DNA of 64,000 nt from Ahrensia kielensis DSM 5890 (GTDB taxonomy: Bacteria; Pseudomonadota; Alphaproteobacteria; Rhizobiales; Rhizobiaceae). Below are positions 1 through 9,714 of this stretch, piece by piece. The stretch's first letter is position 1. Each line of letters starts with the position of its first letter. The notes beneath the pieces were generated by a model, which worked only from the letters and a program-made list of their open reading frames with translations, was not told the DNA's origin and ran no database searches. The position numbers and the translations under genes are program-made. Location: NCBI RefSeq assembly GCF_000374465.1, contig NZ_KB894528.1, positions 361,127 to 425,126 of the forward strand, in the 5' to 3' direction.

Positions 1-89
1 GTTTTTGTATCGTGCTGTGTCATCATCACCCAAAAAGATTGCCAAAGTAAAATTGGTCACAAATTGGCAAACGTCAAGGTACAGTTTGA

Positions 90-533
90 TCAAGCATTTG
101 AGCGGATAACGCGTGTTCCAAGGGCAAGATCATGCAATGTGCGTTTATCTTCTAAAAACAACGGAGCCAGTAAAAGCGGCATAAAGATTGCGGTTGTGGC
201 CCAGAATAAAACAGCATGAACAATCGCGGTCATGGAATCAATGCGCTGTCCGTCATAGCGAGACAGTTTGATGCCCATCATCTGCATGCCCCATGTGGCC
301 TGTTTTTCACCGCCAACGGACCATGCAATATAAATACCGGCAACAAGAAAGCCTAAGATTGGATAAAGCAGCCATGCGGCACCTAATGTTGCAATGCCAA
401 GAACGAAAACGAGCAAAGCAGCCAGCGCGATCAATACCAAAATCATGGCGTAATCGATAAAAAACGCAAAGATGCGTCTTGTTCGCACGCCCTCTAATAG
501 GCGCCAGTGTTGTATGTCAGCTTCGCTATTCAT
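90..533 (-). CDS. RDD family inner-membrane protein
   Basis: A 147-residue polytopic protein of the RDD family. The N-terminal part carries the R-x-x-A-x-x-I-D-Y signature (RRIFAFFIDY, about residues 20-29), followed by hydrophobic segments at about 30-80 and 105-130. The ATG at 533 is preferred over the TTG one codon upstream because GAGGA lies about 10 bases before it. It follows hemB on the same strand after 56 bases, so they are probably cotranscribed; this pair is common in rhizobia. Substrate and role are unknown; transport or ion exchange has been suggested for the family. Confidence 0.85.
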   Translation of the reverse strand: MNSEADIQHWRLLEGVRTRRIFAFFIDYAMILVLIALAALLVFVLGIATLGAAWLLYPILGFLVAGIYIAWSVGGEKQATWGMQMMGIKLSRYDGQRIDSMTAIVHAVLFWATTAIFMPLLLAPLFLEDKRTLHDLALGTRVIRSNA

Positions 534-589
534 CAATGCTTGTCCTCATTCTTTGTTCTACAAATAGATGGGAACAATCGGCGCTGATT

Positions 590-1591
590 TCAATTCTTGG
601 CCAAGTTTTCGGCGACCCTTGGCGCAAAATAGGTCAAAATGCCGTCACAGCCAGCGCGTTTGAAAGCAAGCAGGCTTTCCATCATGACGCGCTCGCCATC
701 GACCCAGCCATTGGCAGCCGCAGCTTCAATCATCGAATATTCGCCCGATACTTGGTAGGCAAAGGTTGGCATTTGGAACGTGTCTTTGAGGCGGCGGCAA
801 ATATCCAGATAAGGCATGCCAGGTTTGACCATGATCATGTCAGCACCTTCTGCGATGTCTTGTTCGGCCTCGCGAATGGCTTCGTCTGAATTTGCAGGGT
901 CAATGTAATACGTTTTCTTATCACCTTTTAAGAGACCGGATGTGCCGATCGCTTCGCGGTAGGGGCCGTAATAGGCAGATGCAAATTTTGTCGCATAAGA
1001 CATGATCGCAATGTCGCATTGGCCAGATGCATCAAGCGCATCGCGAATGGCACCAATTCGGCCATCCATCATATCGGACGGTGAAATAATGTCTGCTCCT
1101 GCCTGCGCCTGCAAAACCGATGCGCGCACAAGTATATCAACGGTCTCGTCATTGACGATGATACCATCGCGCAAAACACCGTCATGGCCATGATCTGTAA
1201 ACGGATCAAGCGCGCTGTCAGTCATAAGCCCGATTTCAGGTACCGCATTTTTAATCGCTGCGACCGCGCGCAAGATGATGTTGTCTTCATCAAGAATGTG
1301 AGAACCGGTGACATCTTTCTTTTCAAAAGGCACATGGGCAAATGGCGCAATCAGCGTAATGCCAAGATCGTGGGCTTTCTTGGCAGCTTCAACGGCCATA
1401 TCGACACTCAAACGCGAAACACCGGGCATGGCATCAATCGGCTGGGTCTGGTTTTCACCCTCAACAAGAAAAATGGGCCAAATCAGATCATTCACCGTGA
1501 GTTGATTTTCACGCACAAGATTACGGGACCATTGTGCTTTACGCATACGGCGTAATCGGCGGCCTTGAACAATGTCATCAATATTGCGCAT
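590..1591 (-). CDS. hemB: Delta-aminolevulinic acid dehydratase (porphobilinogen synthase)
   Basis: Condenses two 5-aminolevulinate molecules to porphobilinogen, the second common step of cytoplasmic haem synthesis. Length of 333 residues is normal. The Schiff-base lysines are visible: Lys202 in MSYATKFAS and Lys256 in DMIMVKPGMP. The metal-binding stretch at about 125-138 reads DSALDPFTDHGHDG, with Ala/Asp where zinc-dependent enzymes have a cysteine triad, so this should be the Mg2+/K+-type enzyme typical of rhizobia (inference from residues). First gene of a probable hemB-RDD minus-strand unit. Confidence 0.97.
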   Translation of the reverse strand: MRNIDDIVQGRRLRRMRKAQWSRNLVRENQLTVNDLIWPIFLVEGENQTQPIDAMPGVSRLSVDMAVEAAKKAHDLGITLIAPFAHVPFEKKDVTGSHILDEDNIILRAVAAIKNAVPEIGLMTDSALDPFTDHGHDGVLRDGIIVNDETVDILVRASVLQAQAGADIISPSDMMDGRIGAIRDALDASGQCDIAIMSYATKFASAYYGPYREAIGTSGLLKGDKKTYYIDPANSDEAIREAEQDIAEGADMIMVKPGMPYLDICRRLKDTFQMPTFAYQVSGEYSMIEAAAANGWVDGERVMMESLLAFKRAGCDGILTYFAPRVAENLAKN

Positions 1592-1692
1592 TTATTTATT
1601 CCATTTAGTCCGTGTACAACTCCTTGTGGGCGTATCACGGGACTTTGCATTTAGCCAAGAGCTAGGGTAGCAAATTAAGCCAAGAGGCGATT

Positions 1693-2154
1693 ATGCCTCA
1701 TCCACGATTAGGTGCGGTTCTCCACACGATGCAAACCAATGGCTCCAAGCGCACATTCATTGTGTCTTTATATGTATGGTTTTTGCGAACCATGGCAGTG
1801 CTGTGCCTCATCGCCGCATTGATGAACTGGGCGCAGCTCACTGGCATCACGCAAAACGGCAATTTGCGATTCGATATGCTGGATACCCATTGGCGTATGC
1901 TCAAGACTGTTTTGGCCGTCATTCTGCCTGCTGCTGGTTTGGGCTTATGGATGACCCAATCATGGGGCGTTGTACTGTGGCTGTTTGCAATGTGCCTTGA
2001 GCTTTTGGCTTTTGGCGTTTGGACAGAACTGTTTGAACCGCGCTCAATGACCGTTTTAACGCACAGCGTTGCCATACTATTTTGGGCACTCTTATCGGCA
2101 GGCATATTCATTGAGAACCGACACCAGCAGCGTACCGGATTCGAACACCTGTAA
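1693..2154 (+). CDS. DUF6163-like small membrane protein
   Basis: A 153-residue protein with about four hydrophobic segments (roughly residues 24-45, 70-90, 95-115 and 122-142). The ATG at 1693 has AGAGG five bases upstream. Its place between hemB (divergent) and an LdtR-type regulator matches the DUF6163 family of Hyphomicrobiales; the assignment rests on length, topology and synteny, not on a motif. No catalytic residues are apparent. Function unknown. Confidence 0.7.
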   Translation: MPHPRLGAVLHTMQTNGSKRTFIVSLYVWFLRTMAVLCLIAALMNWAQLTGITQNGNLRFDMLDTHWRMLKTVLAVILPAAGLGLWMTQSWGVVLWLFAMCLELLAFGVWTELFEPRSMTVLTHSVAILFWALLSAGIFIENRHQQRTGFEHL

Positions 2155-2288
2155 GCTCTTGTTAAGCAAAACTCACAATAGCGAACTGTAAGAGGTTGTT
2201 AACGCTGGCTTTTAATTCGAATTTTATACGTGTTCGATAGATTGAACTCACAAGCCGAGAAACATCGGCGACATACAGTGAGGCTACA

Positions 2289-2801
2289 ATGTTAAACGAA
2301 TTAAATAAGGTGGGGGAATCCCACTCGACAACGAATAGTTCACCTACCAGCAAGCTATATCTTGAATCTTTGCAATTGGTTGAGCGCCTTCATCACCGCC
2401 TTCAAGAAGTGGTAAAAGACGAATTTGATCGCCAAGGCCGCAACGATATTAATGCTGTTCAGGCAATTCTTCTTTTCAATATTGGTGATGGTGAATTGAC
2501 AGCAGGTGAACTGCGCTCTCGCGGATATTACCTTGGTTCAAACGTTTCTTATAACATCAAGAAACTTGTTGAGCTTGGTTTCATCAATCATGAGCGTTCA
2601 CGTTCAGACCGCCGTTCAGTGCGTATCAGCCTTACAGATTCAGGCGTCGCAGTAGCAAAGTCGGTTTCAGCACTCTACGACCGCCACGTTGCGTCAATCG
2701 AGGCTGTTGGAGGCATCAGCAATGCAGAATTTGAAGCGATGAACCGCACAATGCAGCGTTTGGACCGCTACTGGAACGACACAGTGATGTACCGTCTCTA
2801 A
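2289..2801 (+). CDS. ldtR: MarR-family regulator, LdtR-type
   Basis: A 170-residue winged-helix regulator. The DNA-binding region lies around 60-120, with recognition helix SYNIKKLVELGFI and a wing RSRSDRRSVRISLT. It has GAGG five bases before the ATG. The closest known type is LdtR, described in Liberibacter and Sinorhizobium as a regulator of an L,D-transpeptidase gene and osmotic tolerance. Here an L,D-transpeptidase lies 1 kb downstream at 3778, separated only by a gene on the other strand, which supports the name. Ligand and operator cannot be read from the sequence. Confidence 0.8.
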   Translation: MLNELNKVGESHSTTNSSPTSKLYLESLQLVERLHHRLQEVVKDEFDRQGRNDINAVQAILLFNIGDGELTAGELRSRGYYLGSNVSYNIKKLVELGFINHERSRSDRRSVRISLTDSGVAVAKSVSALYDRHVASIEAVGGISNAEFEAMNRTMQRLDRYWNDTVMYRL

Positions 2802-2826
2802 GAAATCACACTGATTTTACAAATAG

Positions 2827-2855
2827 AGCGCCGCAGATCATGCGGCGCTTTGTTT
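2827..2855 (+). terminator. Intrinsic terminator after ldtR
   Basis: Nine-base perfect arms AGCGCCGCA / TGCGGCGCT with a five-base loop (GATCA), followed by TTGTTT. It lies between the convergent ldtR and DUF1295 genes and could stop transcription from both sides. Confidence 0.75.
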
Positions 2856-2862
2856 ATGAAGA

Positions 2863-3648
2863 CTACTTTTTCGCCTTGCCGAGCGGCAAAAGCATAGGCG
2901 TTGTCTTTTTATAGGACGAATAGGAAGGCCGGCTTCGCGCTAAGTGCTGTTCTGTCAGCGGAATAGACACTTTGATCATAACGAATGCTAAAAGTGCAGG
3001 GCCAACAAAACTCAATATCGAACCCGATAGCGCAAAAGCTGCGATTGAAATACCGCACCATAAGACAATTTCGCCAAAATAATTGGGATGCCGTGATCGG
3101 CTCCACAGGCCATTTTTGACCAGTGTTAGAGATCTTACGCTGTGCCCACTGGTCGTCTTGGTCGTTGCTAATTGATGATCTGAAACCCATTCATAAACAA
3201 AGCCAAAGGCAAACACGGCGATACCCAGCCAAAAGAGGAGGGGGATTGCTGCATAGTCGGCCCCAAATGCAACGTGAAGAGGGGCGGCGATAAGCCAAAG
3301 CAGGACTGCCTGCAATATGAAAACCGTAAAGAGGCTTTTCCACCAATATCCAGGCCCTGCATTTTCACGCATGACGCGGTAACGCCCATCTTCCAGTGTG
3401 CTGCCATGATGGCGATTGATCAAATAGCCTGCCAATCGAAGCGCCCATAAGCAAACGGCGCCGAACAAAAACCATTCATAAAATGAGCCTGTGCCCAGCA
3501 GATAGAGATTAACGCCGCCGATAACCGCAAAACCTGGCCCCCAATAATAGTCGATAACCCCAGCATCTTGTGTCATGACATTTATTAGCCATATTCCAAT
3601 GAAACAAGTAAGGGTGACAGCTAGGGTCAATGCAAGAGCAATGTACAT
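2863..3648 (-). CDS. DUF1295 / steroid 5-alpha-reductase-like membrane protein
   Basis: A 261-residue integral membrane protein with about six or seven hydrophobic segments. The C-terminal half has the DUF1295 / isoprenylcysteine-methyltransferase-like signature: NGLWSRSRHPNYFGEIVLWCG at about 184-204 and a terminal RPSYSSYKKTTPMLLP. RHPNY-FGE is the nucleotide-cofactor or S-adenosylmethionine contact region in this superfamily. It sits between ldtR and the L,D-transpeptidase gene but on the opposite strand. Substrate unknown; oxidoreductase or methyltransferase activity are both possible. Confidence 0.8.
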   Translation of the reverse strand: MYIALALTLAVTLTCFIGIWLINVMTQDAGVIDYYWGPGFAVIGGVNLYLLGTGSFYEWFLFGAVCLWALRLAGYLINRHHGSTLEDGRYRVMRENAGPGYWWKSLFTVFILQAVLLWLIAAPLHVAFGADYAAIPLLFWLGIAVFAFGFVYEWVSDHQLATTKTTSGHSVRSLTLVKNGLWSRSRHPNYFGEIVLWCGISIAAFALSGSILSFVGPALLAFVMIKVSIPLTEQHLARSRPSYSSYKKTTPMLLPLGKAKK

Positions 3649-3707
3649 AAGTCCGAGATTACCTTTGGTAGTCGCGCGATTGTTATCATGGTTTGCGCTT
3701 TGTTAAG

Positions 3708-3737
3708 TTGACGATGTTACGAAGCACAACATATTAT
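3708..3737 (+). promoter_or_regulatory. Sigma70-like promoter of the L,D-transpeptidase gene
   Basis: TTGACG at 3708-3713 and TATTAT at 3732-3737, spaced by 18 bases, about 40 bases before the start codon at 3778. Each hexamer has five matches to its consensus. This is the natural place for LdtR control, but no operator could be identified by eye. Confidence 0.5.
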
Positions 3738-3777
3738 AGTTTCGCAATCTTATTTGTATCCACTACGCGGGAAACCC

Positions 3778-5052
3778 ATGACCGGATTTATTAAAAGTAG
3801 CCGACGTACAGTTTTAAAATCTGCAGCAGCGTTAAGCGCAGCGGCAATTTTACCTTCAGCGGCGAACGCTCAGGCATCAATTGGTGATATTTTGCAATCA
3901 CCACAGCGCGGCAATTGGGATGATCAGTTTGATTCTGCAGGCTCTAGCAATAGAGCTGCTGTCGATAGCCGCCTTCCAATTCTCAGCCCTTCAACTGTGT
4001 CTTATGTGGAAGTGGCGATTGATAATTACCGACGCATCGTCGCAAACGGCGGATGGCCACGGGTTAATGCGACACAGCGTCTAAAAGTTGGTGTACGTGA
4101 CAATGCCGTGCGTCAATTACGTCAGCGCCTTATCATTTCTGGCGATATGGCACGTAATTCCGGCGATAGCACAACATTTGATTCTTTCCTTGATGCGGGC
4201 TTGAAGCGCTTTCAGGCGCGTCACGGCATGGTTGCCGATGGTGTTATGGGTAACTACACGCTTGCTGCATTAAATGTTGATGCGCAGACACGTCTTGGCC
4301 AGCTGGAAACAAACCTTGTGCGCTTGCGCTCGATGTCAGGCTATCTTGGTGATCGTTTTGTTATGGTCAACATTCCAGGTACTGAGCTGGAAGCTGTGAC
4401 CAATGGCCGTGTTGAACGCCGTCATAAAACCATTGTTGGCCGTATTGACCGCGAAACACCGGTGCTTTCGTCCAAGATTCACGAAGTTATTCTTAATCCA
4501 TATTGGACTGCACCAAAGTCGATTATCCGCAAAGATATCATTCCTTTAATGCGCAAAGATCCAACATATCTGACACGCAACAAAATTCGTTTGTTTGATG
4601 GTGGCGGTCAGGAAGTGGCACCTGAAACAGTGAACTGGGCAACAGATGAAGCTGTTGCGCTGCGCTTCCGTCAGGAGCCAGGCAAGATCAACGCGATGTC
4701 GTCGACCAAGATCAACTTCCACAACCCGCATGCTGTTTATATGCATGACACACCGCAGCAGAGCTTGTTCGGTAAATTCTTGCGCTTTGAGTCATCTGGC
4801 TGCGTGCGTATTCAAGATATCCGTGAACTATCTGCTTGGTTGTTGTCATCAGAAGCTGGCTATACGCGCGGCCAAATTGAACAAATCATCAAATCAGGTG
4901 AGAGCACGCCAATTCAGCTAAGCACGCCAGTGCCGGTATATTTTGTATATATCAGCGCATGGTCGACAGGCGATAGCGTTGTTCACTTCCGCGATGATAT
5001 TTACAACCGCGACGGTGTTGGCGAGTTGGAAACAGCTGCGACTTCACTTTAA
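3778..5052 (+). CDS. Tat-exported L,D-transpeptidase with peptidoglycan-binding domain
   Basis: Periplasmic YkuD-type enzyme expected to form 3-3 peptidoglycan cross-links or anchor proteins to the wall. The 424-residue product (ATG at 3778, eight codons inside the longest frame) begins with a twin-arginine signal, SRRTVLK, a hydrophobic stretch and an ANA-Q cleavage site near residue 31. A PG_binding_1-like repeat lies at about 105-170 (QLRQRL ... RFQARHGMVADGVMG). The catalytic domain spans about 190-385 with HDTPQ (His323) and SSGCVRIQD (catalytic Cys342). Probable LdtR target; the TTGACG/TATTAT promoter lies just upstream. Confidence 0.9.
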   Translation: MTGFIKSSRRTVLKSAAALSAAAILPSAANAQASIGDILQSPQRGNWDDQFDSAGSSNRAAVDSRLPILSPSTVSYVEVAIDNYRRIVANGGWPRVNATQRLKVGVRDNAVRQLRQRLIISGDMARNSGDSTTFDSFLDAGLKRFQARHGMVADGVMGNYTLAALNVDAQTRLGQLETNLVRLRSMSGYLGDRFVMVNIPGTELEAVTNGRVERRHKTIVGRIDRETPVLSSKIHEVILNPYWTAPKSIIRKDIIPLMRKDPTYLTRNKIRLFDGGGQEVAPETVNWATDEAVALRFRQEPGKINAMSSTKINFHNPHAVYMHDTPQQSLFGKFLRFESSGCVRIQDIRELSAWLLSSEAGYTRGQIEQIIKSGESTPIQLSTPVPVYFVYISAWSTGDSVVHFRDDIYNRDGVGELETAATSL

Positions 5053-5085
5053 ATTTTTAAGTCAAAATTTGCTAGAAAACGTGCG

Positions 5086-5117
5086 CGGCGCATTCAATGT
5101 TTTGGATGCGCCGTTTT
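5086..5117 (+). terminator. Intrinsic terminator after the L,D-transpeptidase gene
   Basis: Eight-base arms CGGCGCAT / ATGCGCCG around a 12-base loop, followed by TTTT. It separates the transpeptidase gene from glyA. Confidence 0.7.
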
Positions 5118-5211
5118 GGTGTCGATTCTAGCGATGACATAGGGGTAATCATCTGTTAGAGCGACGACATGTGAAGATCCTCATCTTCTAAATCATGAAA
5201 GGTGACCGTTT

Positions 5212-6528
5212 ATGTCGACTGATAGTGCTAATCTGACACAGTTTTCCAACGATTTTTTCAATGAAACCTTGAGCGACCGCGATCCGGCTGTTTTTGGTGC
5301 AATTCGCCAAGAACTGGGTCGTCAGCGCAATGAAATTGAATTGATTGCTTCGGAAAATATCGCATCACGCGCAGTGATCGAAGCACAAGGCTCAATCATG
5401 ACCAACAAATATGCGGAAGGCTATTCTGGCCGCCGTTATTATGGTGGTTGTCAATATGTTGATATTGCTGAGAACTTAGCGATTGAACGCGTTCTTGAGC
5501 TTTTCGGCTGTGATTTTGCCAATGTTCAGCCTAACTCTGGTAGTCAGGCAAACCAAGCTGTGTTTATGGCGCTTGCAAAACCAGGCGATACATTGCTCGG
5601 CATGAGCCTTGATGCCGGTGGTCACCTCACACATGGCGCACGTCCAAACCAGTCTGGCAAATGGTTCAACGCGGTTCAATACGGTCTGGATATTGCAACA
5701 GGTCTGATTGATTACGATCAGGTCGAAGCAATGGCTAAAGAACACAAGCCGCAGATCATTGTGGCCGGCGGTTCTGCATATTCACGTGTTATCGACTTTA
5801 AACGCTTCCGCGAAATTGCTGATTCTGTTGATGCAATCCTTTGGGTTGATATGGCCCATATTGCAGGTCTTGTTGCAGCAGGCTTGCACCCAAGCCCGTT
5901 CCCACATGCCCATGTTGCAACATCAACAACGCATAAAACCTTGCGCGGCCCACGCGGCGGCCTTGTGTTGACCAATGATGAAGCGATTGCGAAGAAAATC
6001 AATTCTGCTGTTTTCCCTGGTATTCAGGGCGGTCCATTGATGCATGTTATTGCTGGTAAAGCTGTTGCATTTGGCGAAGCGCTACGCCCAGAATTTAAAA
6101 CATATATGAGCGCTGTTGCTCAAAATGCTAAAATCTTGGCGGAAACACTTGTCGAAGGCGGCATGGACATTGTTTCAGGTGGCACAGATACGCACCTGAT
6201 GCTGGTTGATTTGCGCCCGAAAGGCGTGACTGGCAAGGCGACGGAAGAAGCGCTTGGCCGTGCATTTATTACGTGTAATAAAAACGGCGTGCCGAACGAT
6301 CCGCAAAAACCAACAATCACATCTGGTATTCGTCTTGGTACACCAGCTGCAACCACACGTGGATTTGGTCCTGCTGAATTCCGTGAAGTTGGCAAGCTGA
6401 TTGTTCGTATTGTTGACGGCGTTGCCGCAGCAGGTGAGGGCGGCGATACGTCTGGTGTTGAAGCATCTGTTAAAGAAGACGTTATCAAGCTAACAAACCG
6501 CTTTCCGATTTACGATTATATGAGTTGA
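5212..6528 (+). CDS. glyA: Serine hydroxymethyltransferase
   Basis: PLP enzyme that interconverts serine and glycine while charging tetrahydrofolate with a one-carbon unit. The 438-residue length is normal. The PLP lysine is Lys242 in [22 protein letters not shown] near 43 and [15 protein letters not shown] at 65-79 are typical substrate-binding segments. GAAAGGTGA lies just before the ATG. It heads a plus-strand run glyA-nrdR-ribD-ribE-ribH-nusB-MFS, the standard alphaproteobacterial order. Confidence 0.98.
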   Translation: MSTDSANLTQFSNDFFNETLSDRDPAVFGAIRQELGRQRNEIELIASENIASRAVIEAQGSIMTNKYAEGYSGRRYYGGCQYVDIAENLAIERVLELFGCDFANVQPNSGSQANQAVFMALAKPGDTLLGMSLDAGGHLTHGARPNQSGKWFNAVQYGLDIATGLIDYDQVEAMAKEHKPQIIVAGGSAYSRVIDFKRFREIADSVDAILWVDMAHIAGLVAAGLHPSPFPHAHVATSTTHKTLRGPRGGLVLTNDEAIAKKINSAVFPGIQGGPLMHVIAGKAVAFGEALRPEFKTYMSAVAQNAKILAETLVEGGMDIVSGGTDTHLMLVDLRPKGVTGKATEEALGRAFITCNKNGVPNDPQKPTITSGIRLGTPAATTRGFGPAEFREVGKLIVRIVDGVAAAGEGGDTSGVEASVKEDVIKLTNRFPIYDYMS

Positions 6529-6531
6529 TAA

Positions 6532-7014
6532 ATGCGTTGCCCGTTTTGCCATTCAGAAGACACACAAGTTAAAGATAGCCGTCCTGCAGAGGATAACACG
6601 GCTATCCGGCGGCGACGTGTGTGTAATGATTGCGGCGGGCGGCACACAACATTTGAGCGCGTGCAATTGCGCGAGCTTTACGTTGTAAAGAAAAACGGCC
6701 GCAAAGTTGCCTTTGAGCGCGATAAACTTGCGCGGTCGTTTGAAATTGCCCTGCGCAAGCGCCCAATTGAGGCCGACCGCATTGAACGCGCTGTGTCCGG
6801 TATTGTGCGCCAACTTGAAAGCAGCGGCGAACAGGAAATCGCATCGGATGATGTGGGCGCGCTTGTTATGGAGGTTTTAAAAAATCTCGATGATGTTGGC
6901 TATGTGCGCTATGCATCAGTCTATAAGGATTTTCGTGATCCCAATGACTTTCAAGAGCTTTTGGGCGAACTTGGTGGAAATCTACCGGTCGCTAAACCAG
7001 AAGCAGACGACTAA
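6532..7014 (+). CDS. nrdR: Transcriptional repressor NrdR
   Basis: Represses ribonucleotide reductase genes in response to the ATP/dATP balance. The N-terminal zinc ribbon has Cys3, Cys6, Cys31 and Cys34 (MRCPFC ... CNDC), followed by an ATP-cone ([16 protein letters not shown] at about 51-66). The 160-residue length is normal. It starts three bases after the glyA stop, so the two are cotranscribed. Probable NrdR boxes of target genes are not expected in this window. Confidence 0.97.
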   Translation: MRCPFCHSEDTQVKDSRPAEDNTAIRRRRVCNDCGGRHTTFERVQLRELYVVKKNGRKVAFERDKLARSFEIALRKRPIEADRIERAVSGIVRQLESSGEQEIASDDVGALVMEVLKNLDDVGYVRYASVYKDFRDPNDFQELLGELGGNLPVAKPEADD

Positions 7015-7032
7015 TGTTGCAAGGCGCACATA

Positions 7033-8142
7033 ATGGCGGCTGAAAATCTTACCAAAACAGACGAACGATTTATGGCGGCTGCCATTCGGCTCGGTCGGCG
7101 TCATTTAGCACGCACCGGCACCAATCCGTCGGTCTCGACTTTGCTTGTCAAAGATTTGGGCCATGGACCCGTTATCGTTGGCAGTGGCATTACAGATATT
7201 GGTGGGCGGCCCCATGCGGAAGCTGCCGCTTTGGCAGAAGCTGGCGAACATGCAAAAGGCGCGACAGCCTATGTGACATTGGAGCCTTGCGCGCATCATG
7301 GCCGCACACCGCCATGCGCTGTATCGCTTGTGAATGCGGGCATCACCCGTCTTGTGAGTGCATTGACCGATCCTGATGAGCGCGTATCGGGCAAAGGGTA
7401 TAATATTCTGCGCGAGGCAGGAATCACAGTTCTTGTTGGCTGCCTGGAAGATGAGGCACGCACAGTGCTTGGTTCTTACTTGAATCGATCTATGACAAAA
7501 CGGGCGCAAGCGACTCTAAAGCTTGCCGTTTCTGCCGATGGCATGATCGGCGACCGCAAAATCCGTCAATTGATGATTACGCAAGAACAGGCGCGGCATC
7601 AAAGCCATATATTGCGCGCTGAACATGACGCGATTATCGTCGGGGTTGATACGGCCATCATTGACAATCCCACTTTGACCTGCCGCCTGCCAGGGCTGGA
7701 AAACAGATCGCCTGCGCGTATTGTCTTGGATACGGGCGCACGTTTGGGTGTTGATGGCGCATTGGTTCACACCATTGATCAGGCACCGCTTTATGTGGCG
7801 ACAGCCTATCCGCAATCAGACAATGCGAAAGCGCTGGCCGATCACGGCGCGAAAATTATGGCTTGCGATATTCATGATGGCCGCATTGCGCTGCCAGAAC
7901 TTATGGAAGATTTAGCCGCAATTGGCATCACACGCGCCTTGGTTGAAGGCGGCGGGCAAGTGGCTCGAAGCTTTTTGAGGGACGATCTGGTTGAAAATAT
8001 CTGCTTGTTTGAAAGCGATGTAGAGGTCGGCAAAAGCGGAATTGCAAGTCCTGTTACAAGCGGTGATTTACCGGATGGTTTTGTAATCAAAAGACGCGCT
8101 ATATTCGGTCCTGATCGTTATTTTGAAATCGGAAAAAACTAA
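7033..8142 (+). CDS. ribD: Bifunctional riboflavin biosynthesis deaminase/reductase RibD
   Basis: Carries out deamination of the pyrimidine intermediate and NADPH reduction of the ribosyl side chain in riboflavin synthesis. The N-terminal zinc deaminase has His61-Ala-Glu63 and the PC-x8-C motif (Cys86, Cys95); the reductase domain runs from about 155 to the end, with HDAIIVGVDTAIIDNP and VEGGGQVARSF. The 369-residue length is typical. Its stop overlaps the ribE start by one base (TAATG), indicating translational coupling. Confidence 0.97.
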   Translation: MAAENLTKTDERFMAAAIRLGRRHLARTGTNPSVSTLLVKDLGHGPVIVGSGITDIGGRPHAEAAALAEAGEHAKGATAYVTLEPCAHHGRTPPCAVSLVNAGITRLVSALTDPDERVSGKGYNILREAGITVLVGCLEDEARTVLGSYLNRSMTKRAQATLKLAVSADGMIGDRKIRQLMITQEQARHQSHILRAEHDAIIVGVDTAIIDNPTLTCRLPGLENRSPARIVLDTGARLGVDGALVHTIDQAPLYVATAYPQSDNAKALADHGAKIMACDIHDGRIALPELMEDLAAIGITRALVEGGGQVARSFLRDDLVENICLFESDVEVGKSGIASPVTSGDLPDGFVIKRRAIFGPDRYFEIGKN

Positions 8143-8768
8143 TGTTCACAGGCATCGTCAGCGATATTGCAACAATTGACAGCGTTAAAGAACTTGCCAG
8201 CGGTAAGCTGTTTCGTATTCGCACGGCCTATGACACGCAAACGATTGATATTGGTGCATCGATTGCCTGTGCAGGCGTTTGTTTGACGGTCACAGCAAAA
8301 TCGTCGCTGGATAGTAACAATATCTGGTTTGAAGTTGAGGCTTGGGAAGAGGCGCTGCGTTTAACAAGTGCTGCCACTTGGGTGGAAGGCACGCGCATTA
8401 ATACCGAACGTGCGATGAAAGTCGGCGATGAGTATGGCGGCCACATGGTGTCGGGTCATGTTGATGGTCTTGCCACCGTGACACGCATTGAAGCCGAAGG
8501 CGACGCAACACGTTTTTATCTTGAAGCGCCATCCGCTTTGTCAAAATATATCGCGCCCAAGGGCTCGGTCTGTCTTGATGGAACGTCTCTGACTGTTAAC
8601 AGCGTTAACGGCGATATTTTCGATGTTCTACTCATTCGCCATAGCCAAAAAGTTACGACTTGGGGGCAGGTTCAAGTGGGTGATAAGGTCAATATTGAGA
8701 TCGATCAAATCGCCAGATATGTAGAACGTTACATTTCGCGTCTTGCAGAGGCGGGTAAAGAGGCGTAG
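8142..8768 (+). CDS. ribE: Riboflavin synthase alpha subunit
   Basis: Dismutates two 6,7-dimethyl-8-ribityllumazine molecules to riboflavin. Two lumazine-binding repeats are visible: the first starts with [12 protein letters not shown], the second with [15 protein letters not shown] near residue 100. Length is 208 residues. Start overlaps the ribD stop by one base. Confidence 0.97.
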   Translation: MFTGIVSDIATIDSVKELASGKLFRIRTAYDTQTIDIGASIACAGVCLTVTAKSSLDSNNIWFEVEAWEEALRLTSAATWVEGTRINTERAMKVGDEYGGHMVSGHVDGLATVTRIEAEGDATRFYLEAPSALSKYIAPKGSVCLDGTSLTVNSVNGDIFDVLLIRHSQKVTTWGQVQVGDKVNIEIDQIARYVERYISRLAEAGKEA

Positions 8769-8803
8769 TCAGCCATTTCATTTCAAAACAGCCGGAATTT
8801 TTC

Positions 8804-9247
8804 ATGTCAGATGCCCCTCATTTTCTAATTGTCGAAGCTCGTTTCTACGACGACATGGCGGATGCCTTGCTCGAAGGCGCGAAAGCTGCGCTCGATGAAG
8901 CGGGTGTTACCTATGATGTGGTGACAGTTCCGGGCGCACTCGAAATTCCTGCCGCTATTGCTTATGCGATAGACGGTGTCACCGATTATGATGGTTATGT
9001 TGCACTCGGCATGGTCATTCGCGGTGAAACATATCATTTTGATATTGTGTCCAATGAAAGCTCGCGCGCACTGATGGACTTGTCTGTGTCTGAAGGCGTG
9101 CCAATTGGTAATGGTATTTTGACCGTTGAAAACGCAATCCAAGCTTGGGCGCGTGTGCGCAAGACTGAGCTAGATAAGGGCGGCTTTGCGGCGCGTGCAG
9201 CAGTTACGATGCATAGCTTGAAGCTCAAAATGTTGGGTCAAGTTTAA
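8804..9247 (+). CDS. ribH: 6,7-dimethyl-8-ribityllumazine synthase
   Basis: Condenses the RibD product with 3,4-dihydroxybutanone phosphate. Motifs include [11 protein letters not shown] (about 42-52) and [14 protein letters not shown] with the catalytic His78; [10 protein letters not shown] lies near the C-terminus. The 147 residues are slightly short but within the family range. Its stop overlaps the nusB start by one base (TAATG). No ribBA gene is present nearby. Confidence 0.96.
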   Translation: MSDAPHFLIVEARFYDDMADALLEGAKAALDEAGVTYDVVTVPGALEIPAAIAYAIDGVTDYDGYVALGMVIRGETYHFDIVSNESSRALMDLSVSEGVPIGNGILTVENAIQAWARVRKTELDKGGFAARAAVTMHSLKLKMLGQV

Positions 9248-9714
9248 TGGCTGTAGCGAAGACCAGATCGGCAAATAAACGCGGCGCTGCAAGGCTTGCC
9301 GCTGTGCAAGCATTATTCCAGATGGATATTTCTGGCGCTGGCGTACTTGAGATCGCGGCCGAATATGAAACATTTCGTCTAGGCCAAGTCGTTGACGGCG
9401 AAGAATATGTGGCAGCGGATGCCTCTTGGTTTCGCGGCGTCCTTTCAGGCGTTGTACGCGATCAGACCAAGCTAGACCCCATCATTCGTGATGCTTTGCA
9501 AGAAGATTGGCCATTATCGCGCATCGACAGCACATTGCGCGCGATTTTAAGGGCAGGGGCTTTTGAGCTGCTTGAGCGCAAGGATGTGCCGGTCGCAGTG
9601 ATCAACTCTGAATATATTGATATTGCGGTTGCCTTCTTTGAAGATGGTGATGAGCCGAAACTCGTAAATGCTGTTCTTGACCGCATAGCCCGTAAGTATC
9701 GTGAGAAAAAATGA
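9247..9714 (+). CDS. nusB: Transcription antitermination factor NusB
   Basis: RNA-binding partner of NusE/S10 in rRNA antitermination. The 155-residue all-helical protein shows the family signatures [16 protein letters not shown] near the N-terminus and [19 protein letters not shown] near 112-130. It is translationally coupled to ribH (one-base overlap) and to the downstream MFS gene (ATGA overlap). Confidence 0.95.
   Translation: MAVAKTRSANKRGAARLAAVQALFQMDISGAGVLEIAAEYETFRLGQVVDGEEYVAADASWFRGVLSGVVRDQTKLDPIIRDALQEDWPLSRIDSTLRAILRAGAFELLERKDVPVAVINSEYIDIAVAFFEDGDEPKLVNAVLDRIARKYREKK

Noticed and set aside
1-89. Gene fragment at the left edge
   Set aside because: No supported frame reaches the edge; the stretch appears to be intergenic DNA downstream of the RDD gene.
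479-889. Plus-strand reading frame of 136 codons opposite hemB
   Set aside because: It lies antisense to the clearly conserved hemB frame and has no recognisable domain; a shadow frame.
6900-7032. FMN riboswitch before the riboflavin genes
   Set aside because: nrdR and ribD are only 18 bases apart and no RFN-like conserved blocks are present.
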